Source of the DNA: Xanthomonas pisi DSM 18956
GTDB taxonomy: Bacteria > Pseudomonadota > Gammaproteobacteria > Xanthomonadales > Xanthomonadaceae
Reading direction: 5' to 3'
Length of the DNA stretch: 62,767 nt
NCBI RefSeq assembly: GCF_001010415.1
Contig: NZ_JPLE01000014.1
Location: forward strand, 1 to 62,767
Shown here: one piece after another, positions 27,100 through 37,114 of the stretch
How positions within the stretch are numbered: position 1 is the first letter of the stretch
How the letters are laid out: every line of letters begins with the position of its first letter
Position numbers and translations under genes: made by a program
The notes under the pieces: model-generated
Databases searched by the model: none
Told to the model about the DNA's origin: nothing
Seen by the model: only the letters and a program-made list of their open reading frames with translations

Positions 27100-29205
27100 A
27101 TGTCGATGTCCCTGGCCGATGCGCGCTATCTGTTCAATCGCGTGCTCGGCCTGATCCACCGCAGCGTGGCCAGCATGCGCACACGCGGGTGGCGTGCCAC
27201 CTGGCAGCGCATTCGGGTGCACACGCAGGCACCGCCGGTCGCGCTCGGCACGCCGTTATGGCTGCCCGACGCCGCGGCGTTTGCCGCCTTTGCCGTGCCG
27301 CACAGCACCGCGCCGCGCGTGACGGTGGTGATCCCGGTCTACAACCACATCGCCCATACCCTGGCCTGCCTGCGTGCGCTGGCGGCGCATCCGCCGCAGC
27401 TGGAGGTGGAGATCATCGTGGTGGACGACGGCAGCAGCGATGCCACCGCCGTGCAGCTGCCGCAGATTGATGGCCTGCAGTACCACCTGCGCGCCAGCAA
27501 CGGCGGCTTCATCGCCGCCTGCAACGACGGTATCGCACTGGCACGTGGAGAGTACGTGGTGCTGCTCAACAACGACACCATCCCGCAGCCCGGCTGGCTG
27601 GATCGGCTGATCGACACGTTTGCCGCGTATCCGGACGCCGGCCTGGTCGGCGCGCAACTGGTGTACCCGGACGGGCGCCTGCAGGAGTCCGGCGGCGTGG
27701 TGTTCGGCGATGGCAGTGCCTGGAGCTACGGCCGCTTCGAATCGGCCGACGACCCGCGCTACGCCTATGTCCGCGCGATGGACTACTGCTCGGGTGCGGC
27801 GATTGCGCTGCCGCGAACGCTGTTGCTGACGACCCTGGGCGGGCTGGATCGCCGCTACATGCCCGCCTACTACGAAGACACCGACCTGGCCTTTGCGGTG
27901 CGCGCTGCCGGGCATCAGGTCCTGGTGCAGCCGGCCAGCGTGGTGGTGCATGACGAAGGCACCAGCAACGGTACCGACACACGTACCGGAGTGAAGGCCT
28001 ACCAGGTGCGCAATCAGGCGGTTTTTGCCGAGAAATGGCAGCAGGCACTGGCGATGCAGTTGCCGGTCGGCACGGTGCCCGGCCCGGCGCAACTGCATCG
28101 CGCGCAACGCCAGGTGCTGATCCTGGACGAATGCGTGCCGCAACCGGATCGCGATTCCGGATCGCTGCGGCAGTTCAATCTGATCCGGCTGTTGCGCGAA
28201 GAAGGCGCGCATGTGGTGTTCGTGCCGACCCGCCGCGAACATGCCGGGCGCCACACCCTGGCGCTGCAGCAACTGGGCGTGGAGGTCTGGTACGCACCGT
28301 TCCTGGACGGCATCGGTGGCTGGTTGCGCACGCACGGCCCGCGCTTTGCGGTAGTGCTGCTGGTACGCCATCACGTTGCCCACGCCTGCCTGCCGCTGTT
28401 GAAACAGTACGCGCCGCAGGCACGTACCCTGTTCGACACCGTCGACCTGCACTACCTGCGCGAGCGCCGCGGCGCCGAGCTCGCCGGCGACACCAATCTG
28501 TTGCGCAGCGCCGAACGTACCCGGGTCCGCGAGCTGGAGATCATGGCGGCCACCGATGTCACCGTGCTGGTGTCTGCCGCCGAACAGGCGCAATTGCGCG
28601 CGGATGCGCCGCAGATCCGCACCGCCCTGCTCTCCAACCTGCACGAGGTCGCCGGCAGCGGTCACAGCTTCGAACAACGCCGCGACCTGGTGTTCGTGGG
28701 CGGCTTCCGGCATCCGCCGAACGTGGATGCGGTGCAATGGTTCATCAGCGCGATCTTTCCGCAGGTGCGCGCGCAACTGCCCGCTGTGGAATTTCACTGC
28801 ATCGGTGCCGATCTTCCGGAAGCGCTCAAGCTGCTTGCGGAAGAATGCCCGGGCGTGCGCCTGCACGGCCATGTACCGGATCTGGTGCCGTTCATGGACA
28901 GCGCGCGCATTGCGGTCGCCCCACTGCGCTTCGGCGCCGGGGTCAAGGGCAAGATCAACCTGAGCATGGCGCATGGTCAACCGGTGGTCGGCACCACTTG
29001 CGCGGTGGAAGGCATGCATCTGCGCGATGGCGAGGATGTCTGCGTGGCCGATGAGGCCGATGCCTTTGCCAATGCCATCGTGCGGCTGTACCAGGACGCG
29101 ACGCAATGGCAGAAGCTGGCCGATAACGGCCTGCGCAACGTGGCCGAATACTTTTCGCTGGATGCAGCGCGCGCAACGGTGCGCGAGCTGTTTATCGCGG
29201 GGTGA
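27100..29205 (+). CDS. Two-domain glycosyltransferase (GT2 fused to GT4/GT1-like)
   Basis: 701 aa from ATG 27100, preceded by GGAG at good spacing. Residues about 70-320 form a GT2 domain (VTVVIPVYNHIAHTLACLRA, IIVVDDGSSDA, VVLLNNDTIPQPGWLDRLID, YYEDTDLAFAVRAAGH). Residues about 340-700 form a second domain of GT-B type (LVFVGGFRHPPNVDAVQWFI, ARIAVAPLRFGAGVKGKINL). There is no membrane segment, so it is probably cytoplasmic and acts on lipid-linked or nucleotide-linked sugars for a polysaccharide, LPS or glycoprotein. It is not in a visible glycan cluster. The acceptor is unknown. Confidence 0.85.
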   Translation: MSMSLADARYLFNRVLGLIHRSVASMRTRGWRATWQRIRVHTQAPPVALGTPLWLPDAAAFAAFAVPHSTAPRVTVVIPVYNHIAHTLACLRALAAHPPQLEVEIIVVDDGSSDATAVQLPQIDGLQYHLRASNGGFIAACNDGIALARGEYVVLLNNDTIPQPGWLDRLIDTFAAYPDAGLVGAQLVYPDGRLQESGGVVFGDGSAWSYGRFESADDPRYAYVRAMDYCSGAAIALPRTLLLTTLGGLDRRYMPAYYEDTDLAFAVRAAGHQVLVQPASVVVHDEGTSNGTDTRTGVKAYQVRNQAVFAEKWQQALAMQLPVGTVPGPAQLHRAQRQVLILDECVPQPDRDSGSLRQFNLIRLLREEGAHVVFVPTRREHAGRHTLALQQLGVEVWYAPFLDGIGGWLRTHGPRFAVVLLVRHHVAHACLPLLKQYAPQARTLFDTVDLHYLRERRGAELAGDTNLLRSAERTRVRELEIMAATDVTVLVSAAEQAQLRADAPQIRTALLSNLHEVAGSGHSFEQRRDLVFVGGFRHPPNVDAVQWFISAIFPQVRAQLPAVEFHCIGADLPEALKLLAEECPGVRLHGHVPDLVPFMDSARIAVAPLRFGAGVKGKINLSMAHGQPVVGTTCAVEGMHLRDGEDVCVADEADAFANAIVRLYQDATQWQKLADNGLRNVAEYFSLDAARATVRELFIAG

Positions 29206-29377
29206 AGGGCGCCACTGGTGACTGACTGGCGCGTTGCGGATCGGGCGGATGCATTCGTGGTGCGCTGAAGGATTGCGGGCTGCCCGGATACGGGCGCGCG
29301 CAGGGCTTGATGGGAGTGGCCCATCGCGACGACGAAGGCACAGATGGATCGCGATGCTTCGCGCGCGCCCTCATCCG

Positions 29378-29403
29378 CCCTTCGGGCACCGTCTCCCGAA
29401 GGG
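29378..29403. terminator. Inverted repeat, possible bidirectional terminator
   Basis: Arms CCCTTCGGG (29378-29386) and CCCGAAGGG (29395-29403) pair perfectly around an 8-base loop. It sits in the 299-bp gap between two convergent genes. There is no T-tract, so it may instead be one of the GC-rich intergenic hairpins common in this genus. Confidence 0.4.
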
Positions 29404-29504
29404 AGAAGGAATCGACCGTAGGGATTGTCTTGCAACCTGGTCGCCAGCCACCGCAGACGTCTACAGGCCGAATGCCTACAACAACTACAACAACAGCCCG
29501 CGCC

Positions 29505-31064
29505 TCAGCGCTGCTCTGCCACCGCCCTGACCCGACGCGTGAATTCGGCCAGCTCCGGCAAGCCGGGATCCAGTTGATGCGCTTGTTCCTGCGCACGGCG
29601 CGCGAACGCCGCATCCTCCTGGCCCAGGCGCTCGCTGCCGACCGCGACCCAGCGCTGCGCAAGACGTCGACGCGCGCCGGCCAGCGCATCGCCATTCGGG
29701 GTCAATGCCTGCCAGGCATCCAGGCAACCGCGCGCGGCGCGCAGCCGGTTGTTGCGCAGCTCGTCTTCGAAACAGCGCTGACTGGCCGGCACCACGCGCG
29801 CGGCGGCCTGCACCACGCGTGGGTCGCGTGGTGCCAGCGCCTGCGCCGCGCGCACCGCGTCGTATGCGCTGGCACCGGGCGGCGTCATCCATTGCTGACG
29901 CGCTTCGGCCTCGGCGACGCGTTGCAGCAGCCCCCGCAAACGGCGCTCGCGCACGCCACGTGACAGACCGGTTTCCGGGCCGCGCTGGGCGTCGCGGGCG
30001 CGGGCGATGGCCTGCTCGGCCTGGGCGATGGATGCGGCACCCGGCACCAGCGACTGCGCCTGCTGCAGCGACTGCATCGCCGCGTCGAACTGAAAGTCCG
30101 CGGCCTGCCGGCCGGCCTGCGCGGCGTACTCGCTGGCCACCCGTTCCAGCCCGCGATGCGCACCGCCATCCTCCGGCTCGGCCGCCAGCACCGCGTTGAA
30201 ATCGCGTGCCGCAGGTGCCAGGCGACCACGGCGCAACAATGCCTCGGCGCGTTGCCGGCGCTGATCCAGCACACGGTGATAGTGCCCCTCGGTCGACGGC
30301 ACGTCGGCGTGCCCGGCGTCGTAGCGCTTGGCCGCGGCCAGCAGGGCCGCCGCCTCGCCGAGCGCGTCGCGCGCCAGCGCATGACACGCCTGCGCCAATA
30401 GATCGGTCAAGGCATCTTCGCGCCCTTCCAGCGCGTCGGTGCGGTCGGGCGCCAGGGTCAGGATGCGCTGATACAGCGGCAGCGCGCTGTCGGGCGTGCC
30501 ATCCAGGCGGCCTTGCTGCTGGGCCGCGGCGGCCTGCGCCAGCAGGGCATCCAGTCCGGCGCGGCGCGCCTGCAACTGCCGCAGCCGCAGCGCGACCGGC
30601 GCGATCTGCGCCTGCGGCACCTCCAGTGCGGTGGCCAGTGCCAGCGTGCGCTGCGCTGCGACCGCATCGCCGGCCGCGATCGCGGCACGCGCCTGCACCA
30701 CGGCAGCCATGCCGGTCCGCGCCAACCCGATGCGCGCCTCGCTGCGATCGTTGTCCAAGGCAAGCGCAGCGGTGAACAGTTCCTGGGCACCGCTGCCGTC
30801 GGCGGCACTGAGCTTGCCGCGCGACAGCGCCGCATCGCCACGTTGCAGCAATTGCTGGATGCGGGTGTCCGGCCACAGCAAATCGCCCAGCGGCTTGCGC
30901 AGCGCGATGACGCTCAACAGCAGACAGGCGGCCAGCACGAGCACCACGCGCCAGAGCGCACGGCTGCGCAACGGCGCCCAAAGGCGCGGCGACCTGACCC
31001 AGCGCGGCAGGGAAAACATGCGGTGGCGTCCATCCTTGGCGCGACCTGACGGGGACGCGTTCAC
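29505..31064 (-). CDS. TPR-containing single-pass membrane protein of unknown function
   Basis: 519 aa from GTG 31064; an ATG at 31019 (MFSLPRWVRSPRLW) preceded by AAGGA is an equally good start. An Arg-rich N-terminus precedes one membrane helix at about residues 38-55 (LWRVVLVLAACLLLSVIAL). The rest is Ala/Gln/Arg-rich alpha helix with several TPR-like units (LQRGDAALSRGKLSAADGSG, AEALLRRGRLAPAARDFNAV, ADFQFDAAMQSLQQAQSLVP). Such proteins usually hold protein partners in the periplasm. The 3' end faces the glycosyltransferase gene, and relA lies 302 bp upstream. I do not recognise a named family. Confidence 0.7.
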   Translation of the reverse strand: MNASPSGRAKDGRHRMFSLPRWVRSPRLWAPLRSRALWRVVLVLAACLLLSVIALRKPLGDLLWPDTRIQQLLQRGDAALSRGKLSAADGSGAQELFTAALALDNDRSEARIGLARTGMAAVVQARAAIAAGDAVAAQRTLALATALEVPQAQIAPVALRLRQLQARRAGLDALLAQAAAAQQQGRLDGTPDSALPLYQRILTLAPDRTDALEGREDALTDLLAQACHALARDALGEAAALLAAAKRYDAGHADVPSTEGHYHRVLDQRRQRAEALLRRGRLAPAARDFNAVLAAEPEDGGAHRGLERVASEYAAQAGRQAADFQFDAAMQSLQQAQSLVPGAASIAQAEQAIARARDAQRGPETGLSRGVRERRLRGLLQRVAEAEARQQWMTPPGASAYDAVRAAQALAPRDPRVVQAAARVVPASQRCFEDELRNNRLRAARGCLDAWQALTPNGDALAGARRRLAQRWVAVGSERLGQEDAAFARRAQEQAHQLDPGLPELAEFTRRVRAVAEQR

Positions 31065-31366
31065 GTGCCTATGGTAGCCGGCTGTGCCGCGAAGACAGTG
31101 TGGGTGGGCAGGAGAGGCGGATTCGGGAGTCGGGATGGGTCAAGGCAAGCGCGACTGCAGCCGGCGCGCTGCCCGGACTGGCCCGCGGTACATCCACCAA
31201 TCCCCAAGGCATCCGCAAGCGGCCCGGGGAGCCTGACAGGCACGCGTTCCCGCAGCACGGCGGCCGCGCAAGCCACGTTCGAAAGCGCAGCACGCGCAGA
31301 GGCAGTCGATGCTGCGCCCCGACCAGCGCGACGCCGCCAAAGGAGCGCGACGCCGCCTGATCGCGC
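31065..31366 (-). other. Gene-free stretch (302 bp) between relA and the TPR gene
   Basis: No supported ORF, repeat or terminator was recognised here. Confidence 0.45.
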
Positions 31367-33538
31367 TCAGCCCAGGCGCCGCACCTCATTCACGCCGGGC
31401 AAGGCATCCAGCTTGCCGAGCAGGGCGGACAGCTGGTCGTAGTCGCTGACCTTGAGCCGCAGGCGCAGCTGCGCCCTGCCGGTGTCGCGCACGTTGTCGC
31501 TGTTGATCTCCAGCACGTGCGCATCTTCCTGCGCGATCAGGTTGGTGATGTCCTTGAGCAACCAGCGGCGATCCACTGCGCGCACCTGCACATCCACTTC
31601 ATAACCGCTGCCGGCCTTGCCCCACTCCACCGGCAACACGCGCTGCGGGTGGGTAGCAGCCAGCCGTGCCAACGCCGCGCAGTCGGTGCGGTGCACGGTG
31701 ATGCCGCGGCCGCGGGTGAGGTAACCGGCAATCGGCTCGCCGGCCACCGGCTGGCAGCACCGCGCCAGTTGCACCAGCAGATTCCCCACGCCCTGCACGG
31801 TGAACTTGGATTTGCCCAAGCCCTCGCGGCGTGCGGTGGGTCGCGGCGCCGCCGGCACCGCAGGTTGCGAGGCGGCGCGCTCGGCTTCCAGCAACGCACG
31901 GCTGACCTGGTTCGGCCCGGTATCGCCCAGCGCCACCTGGATATACAGATCGTCGAGGTTTTCTGCGTGGAACTTGCGCGTCGCCACGCTCAGATCGGCG
32001 TGCTGCAGCCCCAGGCGCTTGAGCTCGCGATCGAGCAGGTCCTTGCCCGCCTGCACATTGCGTGCGCGGTCGAGCTTGTGGAACCAGGCACGCACCTTGT
32101 CGCGCGAACGCCCACTGGCCAGGAAGCCGTTGGACGCCAGCAGCCAGTCGCGACGCGGGTCGGCTTCCTTGGCGGTCATGATCTCCACCCGGTCGCCGCT
32201 GCGCAGCCGGTAGGTCAGCGGCACGATGCGGTCGTTGACCCGCGCGCCACGGCAGCGGTGCCCCACCATGGTGTGTACGTGATACGCAAAATCCAGCGGC
32301 GTGGCGCCCTGCGGCAGATCGATGACCTCGCCCTTGGGGGTCAACGCATACACGCGGTCTTCGATCAGCTCGGCATCCAGCGCGCCGGCCAGCTCGCCGT
32401 GATCGCCCTCCTGCACCTGCTCCAGCAACTGGCGCATCCACAGGATCTTGCGGTCGAAGGCCTTTTCGCCGCCCTTGCCGCCTTCCTTGTACTTCCAGTG
32501 CGCGGCCACGCCGAGCTCGGCCTGCGCATGCATCTCGTGGGTGCGGATCTGGATTTCGATCGTGCGCCCTTCCGGGCCGACCACGGCGGTATGCAGCGAG
32601 CGATAGTCGTTGGCCTTGGGGCGGGCGATGTAATCGTCGAACTCGCTGGGCACCGGTGCCCACAACGAATGCACCGCCCCCAGGGCGGCGTAGCAGGCCG
32701 CCACGTCCTCGACCATCACGCGCACCGCGCGGATGTCGTACAACTGATCGAAAGACAGGCGCTTTTTCTGCATCTTCCTCCAGATGCTGTAGATGTGCTT
32801 TGGCCGCCCGCTCACCTCCGCGTGCAGGCCCTGCTGGGCGAGCGCCGCCGACAGGGTGCGCTTGACCGCTTCCAGATAGCGCTCGCGCGCCACCCGGGTT
32901 TCGTCCACTTCGCGCGCGATGCGGCGGTAGGTGTCCGGCTCCAGGTGCCGGAAGGCCAGATCTTCCAGCTCCCACTTCACTTGCCAGATGCCCAGCCGGT
33001 TGGCCAGCGGCGCATGAATGTCGCGGGTGAGCTGGGCCAACGCTCGGCGCTGCTCCTCGCCGAGACGGTCGGCCACGCGCATGCGCGCCAGCTGCCGCGC
33101 AAGCAGGATCGGCACCACACGCAGGTCGTGGATGATGGACAACAGCAGCCGCCGCAAGCCCTCGCTGTTGCGCCCGGCCTCGCGCCCGGCGTGCAGCGCC
33201 CAGACCTGGTCGGCCGCATCCAGGCCGTCCAGCAGGCCTTCGACCGCCACCCGGCGCTCGGCCGGCTGCCATGGCAGGCCGGCGATCGCGCCGCGCAACG
33301 CCGGCAGGTCGAACAGCAGTGCCGCAATCAACGTCGCCTCGTCGGCTGCCAGCGATGCCAGCACGTCCAGCGTGTCGCCCAGCAGCGCCCACGGCACGCT
33401 GTCGGCCTGCGCGGGCGGCGCATCCTGCCAGGCCTGCGCCAATGCATCGCGTAATGCCGGCGCGATCGACGCAACGGCCGGGCGCTGCAGCAAGGCATGC
33501 AGGCGTTCGAATGAGGAACTGGTCACAACGGTGGACAC
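31367..33538 (-). CDS. relA: RelA, monofunctional (p)ppGpp synthetase
   Basis: About 723 aa from GTG 33538; TTG 33550 and GTG 33526 are alternatives and no ribosome binding site decides. The N-terminal hydrolase-like domain is degenerate: where SpoT has His-Asp this has LLFDLPALRG, so no hydrolysis is expected. The synthetase domain is intact (YSIWRKMQKK, DQLYDIRAVRVMVED, RPKANDYRSLHTAVVGPEG, EIQIRTHEMHAQAELGVAAH) with the EFDD signature of RelA rather than SpoT. A TGS domain (YALTPKGEVIDLPQGATPLD), a zinc-finger region (ARCCQPV) and a C-terminal ACT domain follow. It makes the stringent-response alarmone on starved ribosomes. Confidence 0.93.
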   Translation of the reverse strand: MSTVVTSSSFERLHALLQRPAVASIAPALRDALAQAWQDAPPAQADSVPWALLGDTLDVLASLAADEATLIAALLFDLPALRGAIAGLPWQPAERRVAVEGLLDGLDAADQVWALHAGREAGRNSEGLRRLLLSIIHDLRVVPILLARQLARMRVADRLGEEQRRALAQLTRDIHAPLANRLGIWQVKWELEDLAFRHLEPDTYRRIAREVDETRVARERYLEAVKRTLSAALAQQGLHAEVSGRPKHIYSIWRKMQKKRLSFDQLYDIRAVRVMVEDVAACYAALGAVHSLWAPVPSEFDDYIARPKANDYRSLHTAVVGPEGRTIEIQIRTHEMHAQAELGVAAHWKYKEGGKGGEKAFDRKILWMRQLLEQVQEGDHGELAGALDAELIEDRVYALTPKGEVIDLPQGATPLDFAYHVHTMVGHRCRGARVNDRIVPLTYRLRSGDRVEIMTAKEADPRRDWLLASNGFLASGRSRDKVRAWFHKLDRARNVQAGKDLLDRELKRLGLQHADLSVATRKFHAENLDDLYIQVALGDTGPNQVSRALLEAERAASQPAVPAAPRPTARREGLGKSKFTVQGVGNLLVQLARCCQPVAGEPIAGYLTRGRGITVHRTDCAALARLAATHPQRVLPVEWGKAGSGYEVDVQVRAVDRRWLLKDITNLIAQEDAHVLEINSDNVRDTGRAQLRLRLKVSDYDQLSALLGKLDALPGVNEVRRLG

Positions 33539-33737
33539 GGCGGCCGGCAATCACTGGGGTCTGATAGCTACGGTAACGTGCGCGTCACCTTCTCCACAAC
33601 GCGCAATTTCCGCGCAAACGCCTGCCGGCAGCCTGCCTGCGCTTATGCCCGGTTCACCCGCCAAGGCCTTGATTCGCAACCGCTCTGCGATGGATGGACA
33701 TCAGCGCGGCATGCCAGGTGCGACGCAATCGCGGCTT

Positions 33738-33780
33738 TTTACAAGCTCTTTACAATTGCAGTAAACCGGCTGCCTATGCT
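33738..33780 (+). promoter_or_regulatory. Possible promoter region for the pqq operon
   Basis: An AT-rich island in an otherwise GC-rich gap contains TTTACA twice, at 33738-33743 and 33749-33754, and TATGCT at 33775-33780. The second pair is separated by 20 bp, longer than normal, so the exact elements are unsure. It lies 60-100 bp before pqqA. Confidence 0.3.
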
Positions 33781-33842
33781 CGTTCCACGTCATCGCTGCA
33801 TTACGCTGCGACGGCGTTTTTCCATCCACTGCGAGGTAGCCG

Positions 33843-33923
33843 ATGAAGACCTGGAAGAAGCCTGTCGTTCGTGAAGTCAACTGTGGCGCCGAAATCAACT
33901 GCTACGTCTCTGGCGAGTTTTGA
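33843..33923 (+). CDS. pqqA: PqqA, precursor peptide of pyrroloquinoline quinone
   Basis: 26 codons, starting MKTWKKPVVREVNCGAEIN. The Glu and Tyr that become PQQ are in the invariant Glu-x-x-x-Tyr spacing (Glu17, Tyr21; EINCY). A GAGG lies ahead of the ATG. The peptide is bound by PqqD, cross-linked by PqqE, then processed. It is a little longer than the common 23-24 residues and carries Cys14 and Cys20 around the modified site. It is 81 nt upstream of pqqB and begins the pqqABCDE operon. Confidence 0.92.
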   Translation: MKTWKKPVVREVNCGAEINCYVSGEF

Positions 33924-34004
33924 TCCGGCACGTCTCAATGGCACCAGCCGCCCTTCCTCTTGATGCATGACCGGCACCTGCCGGCAGATTAGGTAACAGT
34001 TTCC

Positions 34005-34904
34005 ATGCGCATCATCGTTCTGGGATCGGCGGCCGGCGGTGGGCACCCGCAGTGGAATTGCCACACACCCGCGAGTCAGCGGGCATGGCAACAAGCAGAC
34101 GGTGCCCAACGTCGTACCCAAGCCAGCATCGCGGTCAGTGCCGATGACAAGCGCTGGGTGCTGATCAATGCTTCACCCGATTTCCGCCAACAGATTCTCG
34201 CAACACCCGCGTTGTGGCCGCAGCACGGTCTGCGTCACTCCCCGATCGAGGCAGTGCTGTTGACCAGCGGCGAGATCGACCATATCGCCGGGCTGTTGTC
34301 GATGCGCGAAAGCCAGCCGTTCTCGCTGCATGCCAGCAGCCGGGTGCTGGACCTGCTGTCGCAAAACCCCATTTTCGATGCGATCAACCCGCACTACGTG
34401 ACGCGCCAGCCGTTCGCGCTGGACACCCCGGTGTCGCTGCCGGGCCTGCAACTCACGCCCTTCTCGGTGCCAGGCAAGGTACCGCTGTTCATGGAGTCGC
34501 GCAGCGGCGGCGACCTGGCCGGCTCCAACGAAGAAACCCTCGGGCTCACCATCGACGATGGCCAGCACCGCGTGCATTACATCCCAGGCTGCGCGGCGAT
34601 GACCGACGCACTGCGCGCGCGCCTGCACGGCGCCGAGCTGGTGTTCTTCGACGGCACGCTGTGGCGCGACGATGAGATGGTGACGCTGGGCGTCAGCCAG
34701 AAGACCGGCCAGCGCATGGGCCACATGAGCATCGACGGCCCCGATGGCAGCATCGCCGCGTTTGCGTCGTTGGATGTGGCGCGCAAGATCTTCATCCATA
34801 TCAACACCACCAATCCCGTGCTCGACATCCACTCGCCGCAATACGCCAGTGCGCGTGCCAGCGGCTGGGATGTTGCCCACGACGGCCTGGAGATCACGCT
34901 GTGA
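34005..34904 (+). CDS. pqqB: PqqB, PQQ biosynthesis metallo-beta-lactamase-fold oxygenase
   Basis: 299 aa, typical length. It opens with IIVLGSAAGGGHPQWNC and NASPDFRQQI, with the metal-site region at VLLTSGEIDHIAGLLSMRES and later GHMSIDGPDGSIAAF. It acts on the modified tyrosine intermediate during PQQ synthesis. The GTG start of pqqC overlaps its stop by 4 nt. Confidence 0.95.
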   Translation: MRIIVLGSAAGGGHPQWNCHTPASQRAWQQADGAQRRTQASIAVSADDKRWVLINASPDFRQQILATPALWPQHGLRHSPIEAVLLTSGEIDHIAGLLSMRESQPFSLHASSRVLDLLSQNPIFDAINPHYVTRQPFALDTPVSLPGLQLTPFSVPGKVPLFMESRSGGDLAGSNEETLGLTIDDGQHRVHYIPGCAAMTDALRARLHGAELVFFDGTLWRDDEMVTLGVSQKTGQRMGHMSIDGPDGSIAAFASLDVARKIFIHINTTNPVLDIHSPQYASARASGWDVAHDGLEITL

Positions 34905-35653
34905 CCGCCCTGCTCACCCCCGACCAACTGGAAGCGGACCTGCGTGCGATCGGCGCACGCCTGTATCACGACCAGCACCCGTTTCACGCCCTGCTGCACG
35001 ACGGCAAGCTCGATCGCGGCCAGGTGCAGGCCTGGGCGCTGAATCGCTTCGAATACCAGCGCTGCATTCCACTGAAGGACGCCGCGATCCTGGCGCGCAT
35101 GGAAGACCCGGCGCTGCGGCGGATCTGGCGCCAGCGCATCCTCGACCACGATGGCAATAGCGCCAGCGATGGCGGCATCGCGCGCTGGCTGCATCTGACC
35201 GACGCGCTGGGCCTGGATCGCGGCCTGGTCGAATCCGGACGTGCCCTGCTGCCCGGCACGCGCTTTGCGGTGCAGGCGTATCTGCATTTCGTCCGCGAAA
35301 AAAGCCTGCTCGAGGCGATTGCCTCCTCGCTCACCGAATTGTTCGCGCCCAACATCATCGGGCAGCGCGTGGCCGGCATGCTCAAGCATTACGACTTCGT
35401 CTCGCCCGAAGCGCTGGCGTACTTCGAGCACCGCCTGACCGAGGCGCCACGCGATTCGGATTTCGCGCTCGACTACGTCAAGCAGCATGCCGATACGGTC
35501 GAAAAGCAGCAGCTGGTGAAAGCCGCCCTGCATTTCAAGTGCTCGGTGTTATGGGCGCAGCTGGATGCCTTGCACGTGGCCTATGTCACGCCGGGCATCG
35601 TGTGGCCGGACGCGTTCGTGCCCGACCGCGACGCCCGCCGGGCCGCCGCGTGA
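34901..35653 (+). CDS. pqqC: PqqC, pyrroloquinoline-quinone synthase
   Basis: 250 aa from GTG 34901. PqqC is a cofactor-free oxidase of the heme-oxygenase-like fold that catalyses the final ring closure and oxidation to PQQ. Recognisable segments are [60 protein letters not shown] and [14 protein letters not shown] helices near the C-terminus. Four-nt overlaps at both ends couple it to pqqB and pqqD. Confidence 0.95.
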   Translation: MTALLTPDQLEADLRAIGARLYHDQHPFHALLHDGKLDRGQVQAWALNRFEYQRCIPLKDAAILARMEDPALRRIWRQRILDHDGNSASDGGIARWLHLTDALGLDRGLVESGRALLPGTRFAVQAYLHFVREKSLLEAIASSLTELFAPNIIGQRVAGMLKHYDFVSPEALAYFEHRLTEAPRDSDFALDYVKQHADTVEKQQLVKAALHFKCSVLWAQLDALHVAYVTPGIVWPDAFVPDRDARRAAA

Positions 35654-35928
35654 GCGGCATTACCCGCGAGAGTCAGCCGGCACTGCGCGCGGGCGTGCGC
35701 CTGCAGCACGACCGTGCGCGCGACCAGTGGGTGCTGCTTGCACCCGAGCGTGTGGTCGAGCTCGACGAGATCGCGCTGGTGGTGGCGCAGCGCTTCGATG
35801 GCGCGCGTTCGCTGGCGCAGATCGCGCAGGAACTCGCTGCAGAATTCGATGCCGACGCCACCGAGATCGAGGTGGATGTGATCGAACTCACCACCACCCT
35901 GCATCAGAAACGTCTGCTGCGGCTATGA
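35650..35928 (+). CDS. pqqD: PqqD, peptide chaperone for PqqA
   Basis: 92 aa from GTG 35650, which overlaps the pqqC stop by 4 nt and restores the normal family length. A longer frame reading back to an upstream ATG lies inside pqqC and is rejected. Family features are [40 protein letters not shown] and the C-terminal helix [15 protein letters not shown]. PqqD binds PqqA and delivers it to PqqE. Confidence 0.93.
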   Translation: MSGITRESQPALRAGVRLQHDRARDQWVLLAPERVVELDEIALVVAQRFDGARSLAQIAQELAAEFDADATEIEVDVIELTTTLHQKRLLRL

Positions 35929-37052
35929 CGACCGCACCGCCACCGCTATCGGTGTTGCTCGAGCTGACCCATCGCTGCCCGCTGGCGTGCCCGTATTGCT
36001 CCAATCCGATTGCGTTGGCCGCGCTGCGTGAGGAAATGGACACCGCAGGTTGGCGCTCGCTGCTGCAGCAGGCGGCCGACATGGGCGTGCTGCAAGCGCA
36101 TTTTTCCGGCGGCGAGCCGATGCTGCGCAAGGATCTGCCGGAATTGGTAGCGCATGCACGCGCACTCGGGCTGTACAGCAACCTGATCACCTCCGGCGTC
36201 GCTGGCGGCGAGCCGATGCTGGACCAACTGCAGGCTGCCGGGCTGGAACACGTGCAGTTGAGCGTGCAGGACGTCGATCCGGCCGGCGCCGACCGCATCG
36301 CCGGTTATCGCAACAGCCTGGCGAAGAAGCGCGAGTTCGCCGCCGCCGTGCGTGCGCGTGGTTTGCCGCTGACGCTCAACGCGGTGCTGCACCGCCATAA
36401 CGCCGAACGCGTGCCCGGCATGATTGCGCTGGCGCTGGAATGGCAGGCCGAGCGCATCGAAGTGGCGCACACCCAGTACTACGGCTGGGGTCTGCGCAAT
36501 CGTGCCGCGCTGATGCCCAGCCGCGAGCAGCTGATGTCCACGATTGCTGCAGTGGAAGCAGCACGCCGCGAGCTCGGCGATCGCCTGGCGATCGACTTCG
36601 TCACCCCCGATTACTACGCCCGCCAACCCAAGCCCTGCATGGGTGGCTGGGGGCAGCGCTTCGTCAATATTTCCCCGCGCGGCGACGTACTGCCCTGCCA
36701 CGCGGCCGAAACCATCGACGGCATGCGTTTCGACAACCTGCGCGACCGCTCGCTGGCCGATATCTGGAACACCGGCGAGGCCTTCGTGCGGTTTCGCGGC
36801 ACCGCGTGGATGCCCGAGGTCTGCCAGGGCTGCCCCAAGCGCGAGATCGACTGGGGCGGCTGCCGCTGCCAGGCGCTGGCGCTCAGTGGCGATGCCGGCA
36901 CGCTGGATCCGGTCTGCGAACGCTCGCCCGATCATGCCCAGGTGCGCGCTCTTGCCGACACCGAGGCGGCCGCGTCGCCGCCGGAGTTCATCTATCGCCG
37001 CCCCGCCCGCCCCGCGCATGCGACAGCGGCCACTGCAGACAGCGTGGACTGA
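35925..37052 (+). CDS. pqqE: PqqE, radical SAM PqqA Glu-Tyr cross-linking enzyme
   Basis: 375 aa from ATG 35925 (ATGA overlap with pqqD). The radical SAM CxxxCxxC motif is Cys18, Cys22, Cys25 ([10 protein letters not shown]). SPASM-domain cysteines for auxiliary iron-sulphur clusters follow ([38 protein letters not shown]). It forms the carbon-carbon bond between the Glu and Tyr of PqqA. It ends the operon; no pqqF-type protease is present in the window. Confidence 0.95.
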   Translation: MTTAPPPLSVLLELTHRCPLACPYCSNPIALAALREEMDTAGWRSLLQQAADMGVLQAHFSGGEPMLRKDLPELVAHARALGLYSNLITSGVAGGEPMLDQLQAAGLEHVQLSVQDVDPAGADRIAGYRNSLAKKREFAAAVRARGLPLTLNAVLHRHNAERVPGMIALALEWQAERIEVAHTQYYGWGLRNRAALMPSREQLMSTIAAVEAARRELGDRLAIDFVTPDYYARQPKPCMGGWGQRFVNISPRGDVLPCHAAETIDGMRFDNLRDRSLADIWNTGEAFVRFRGTAWMPEVCQGCPKREIDWGGCRCQALALSGDAGTLDPVCERSPDHAQVRALADTEAAASPPEFIYRRPARPAHATAATADSVD

Positions 37053-37114
37053 GTGGCGTCGGCCGGCAGAAACAGCGTCTACACTAGCCACCTCTTTCCT
37101 GTCGGATGGCTTCC

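Noticed and set aside
31367..33538. Bifunctional SpoT-type (p)ppGpp hydrolase/synthetase
   Set aside because: The His-Asp metal site of the hydrolase domain is replaced (LLFDLP) and the synthetase carries EFDD, both typical of RelA.
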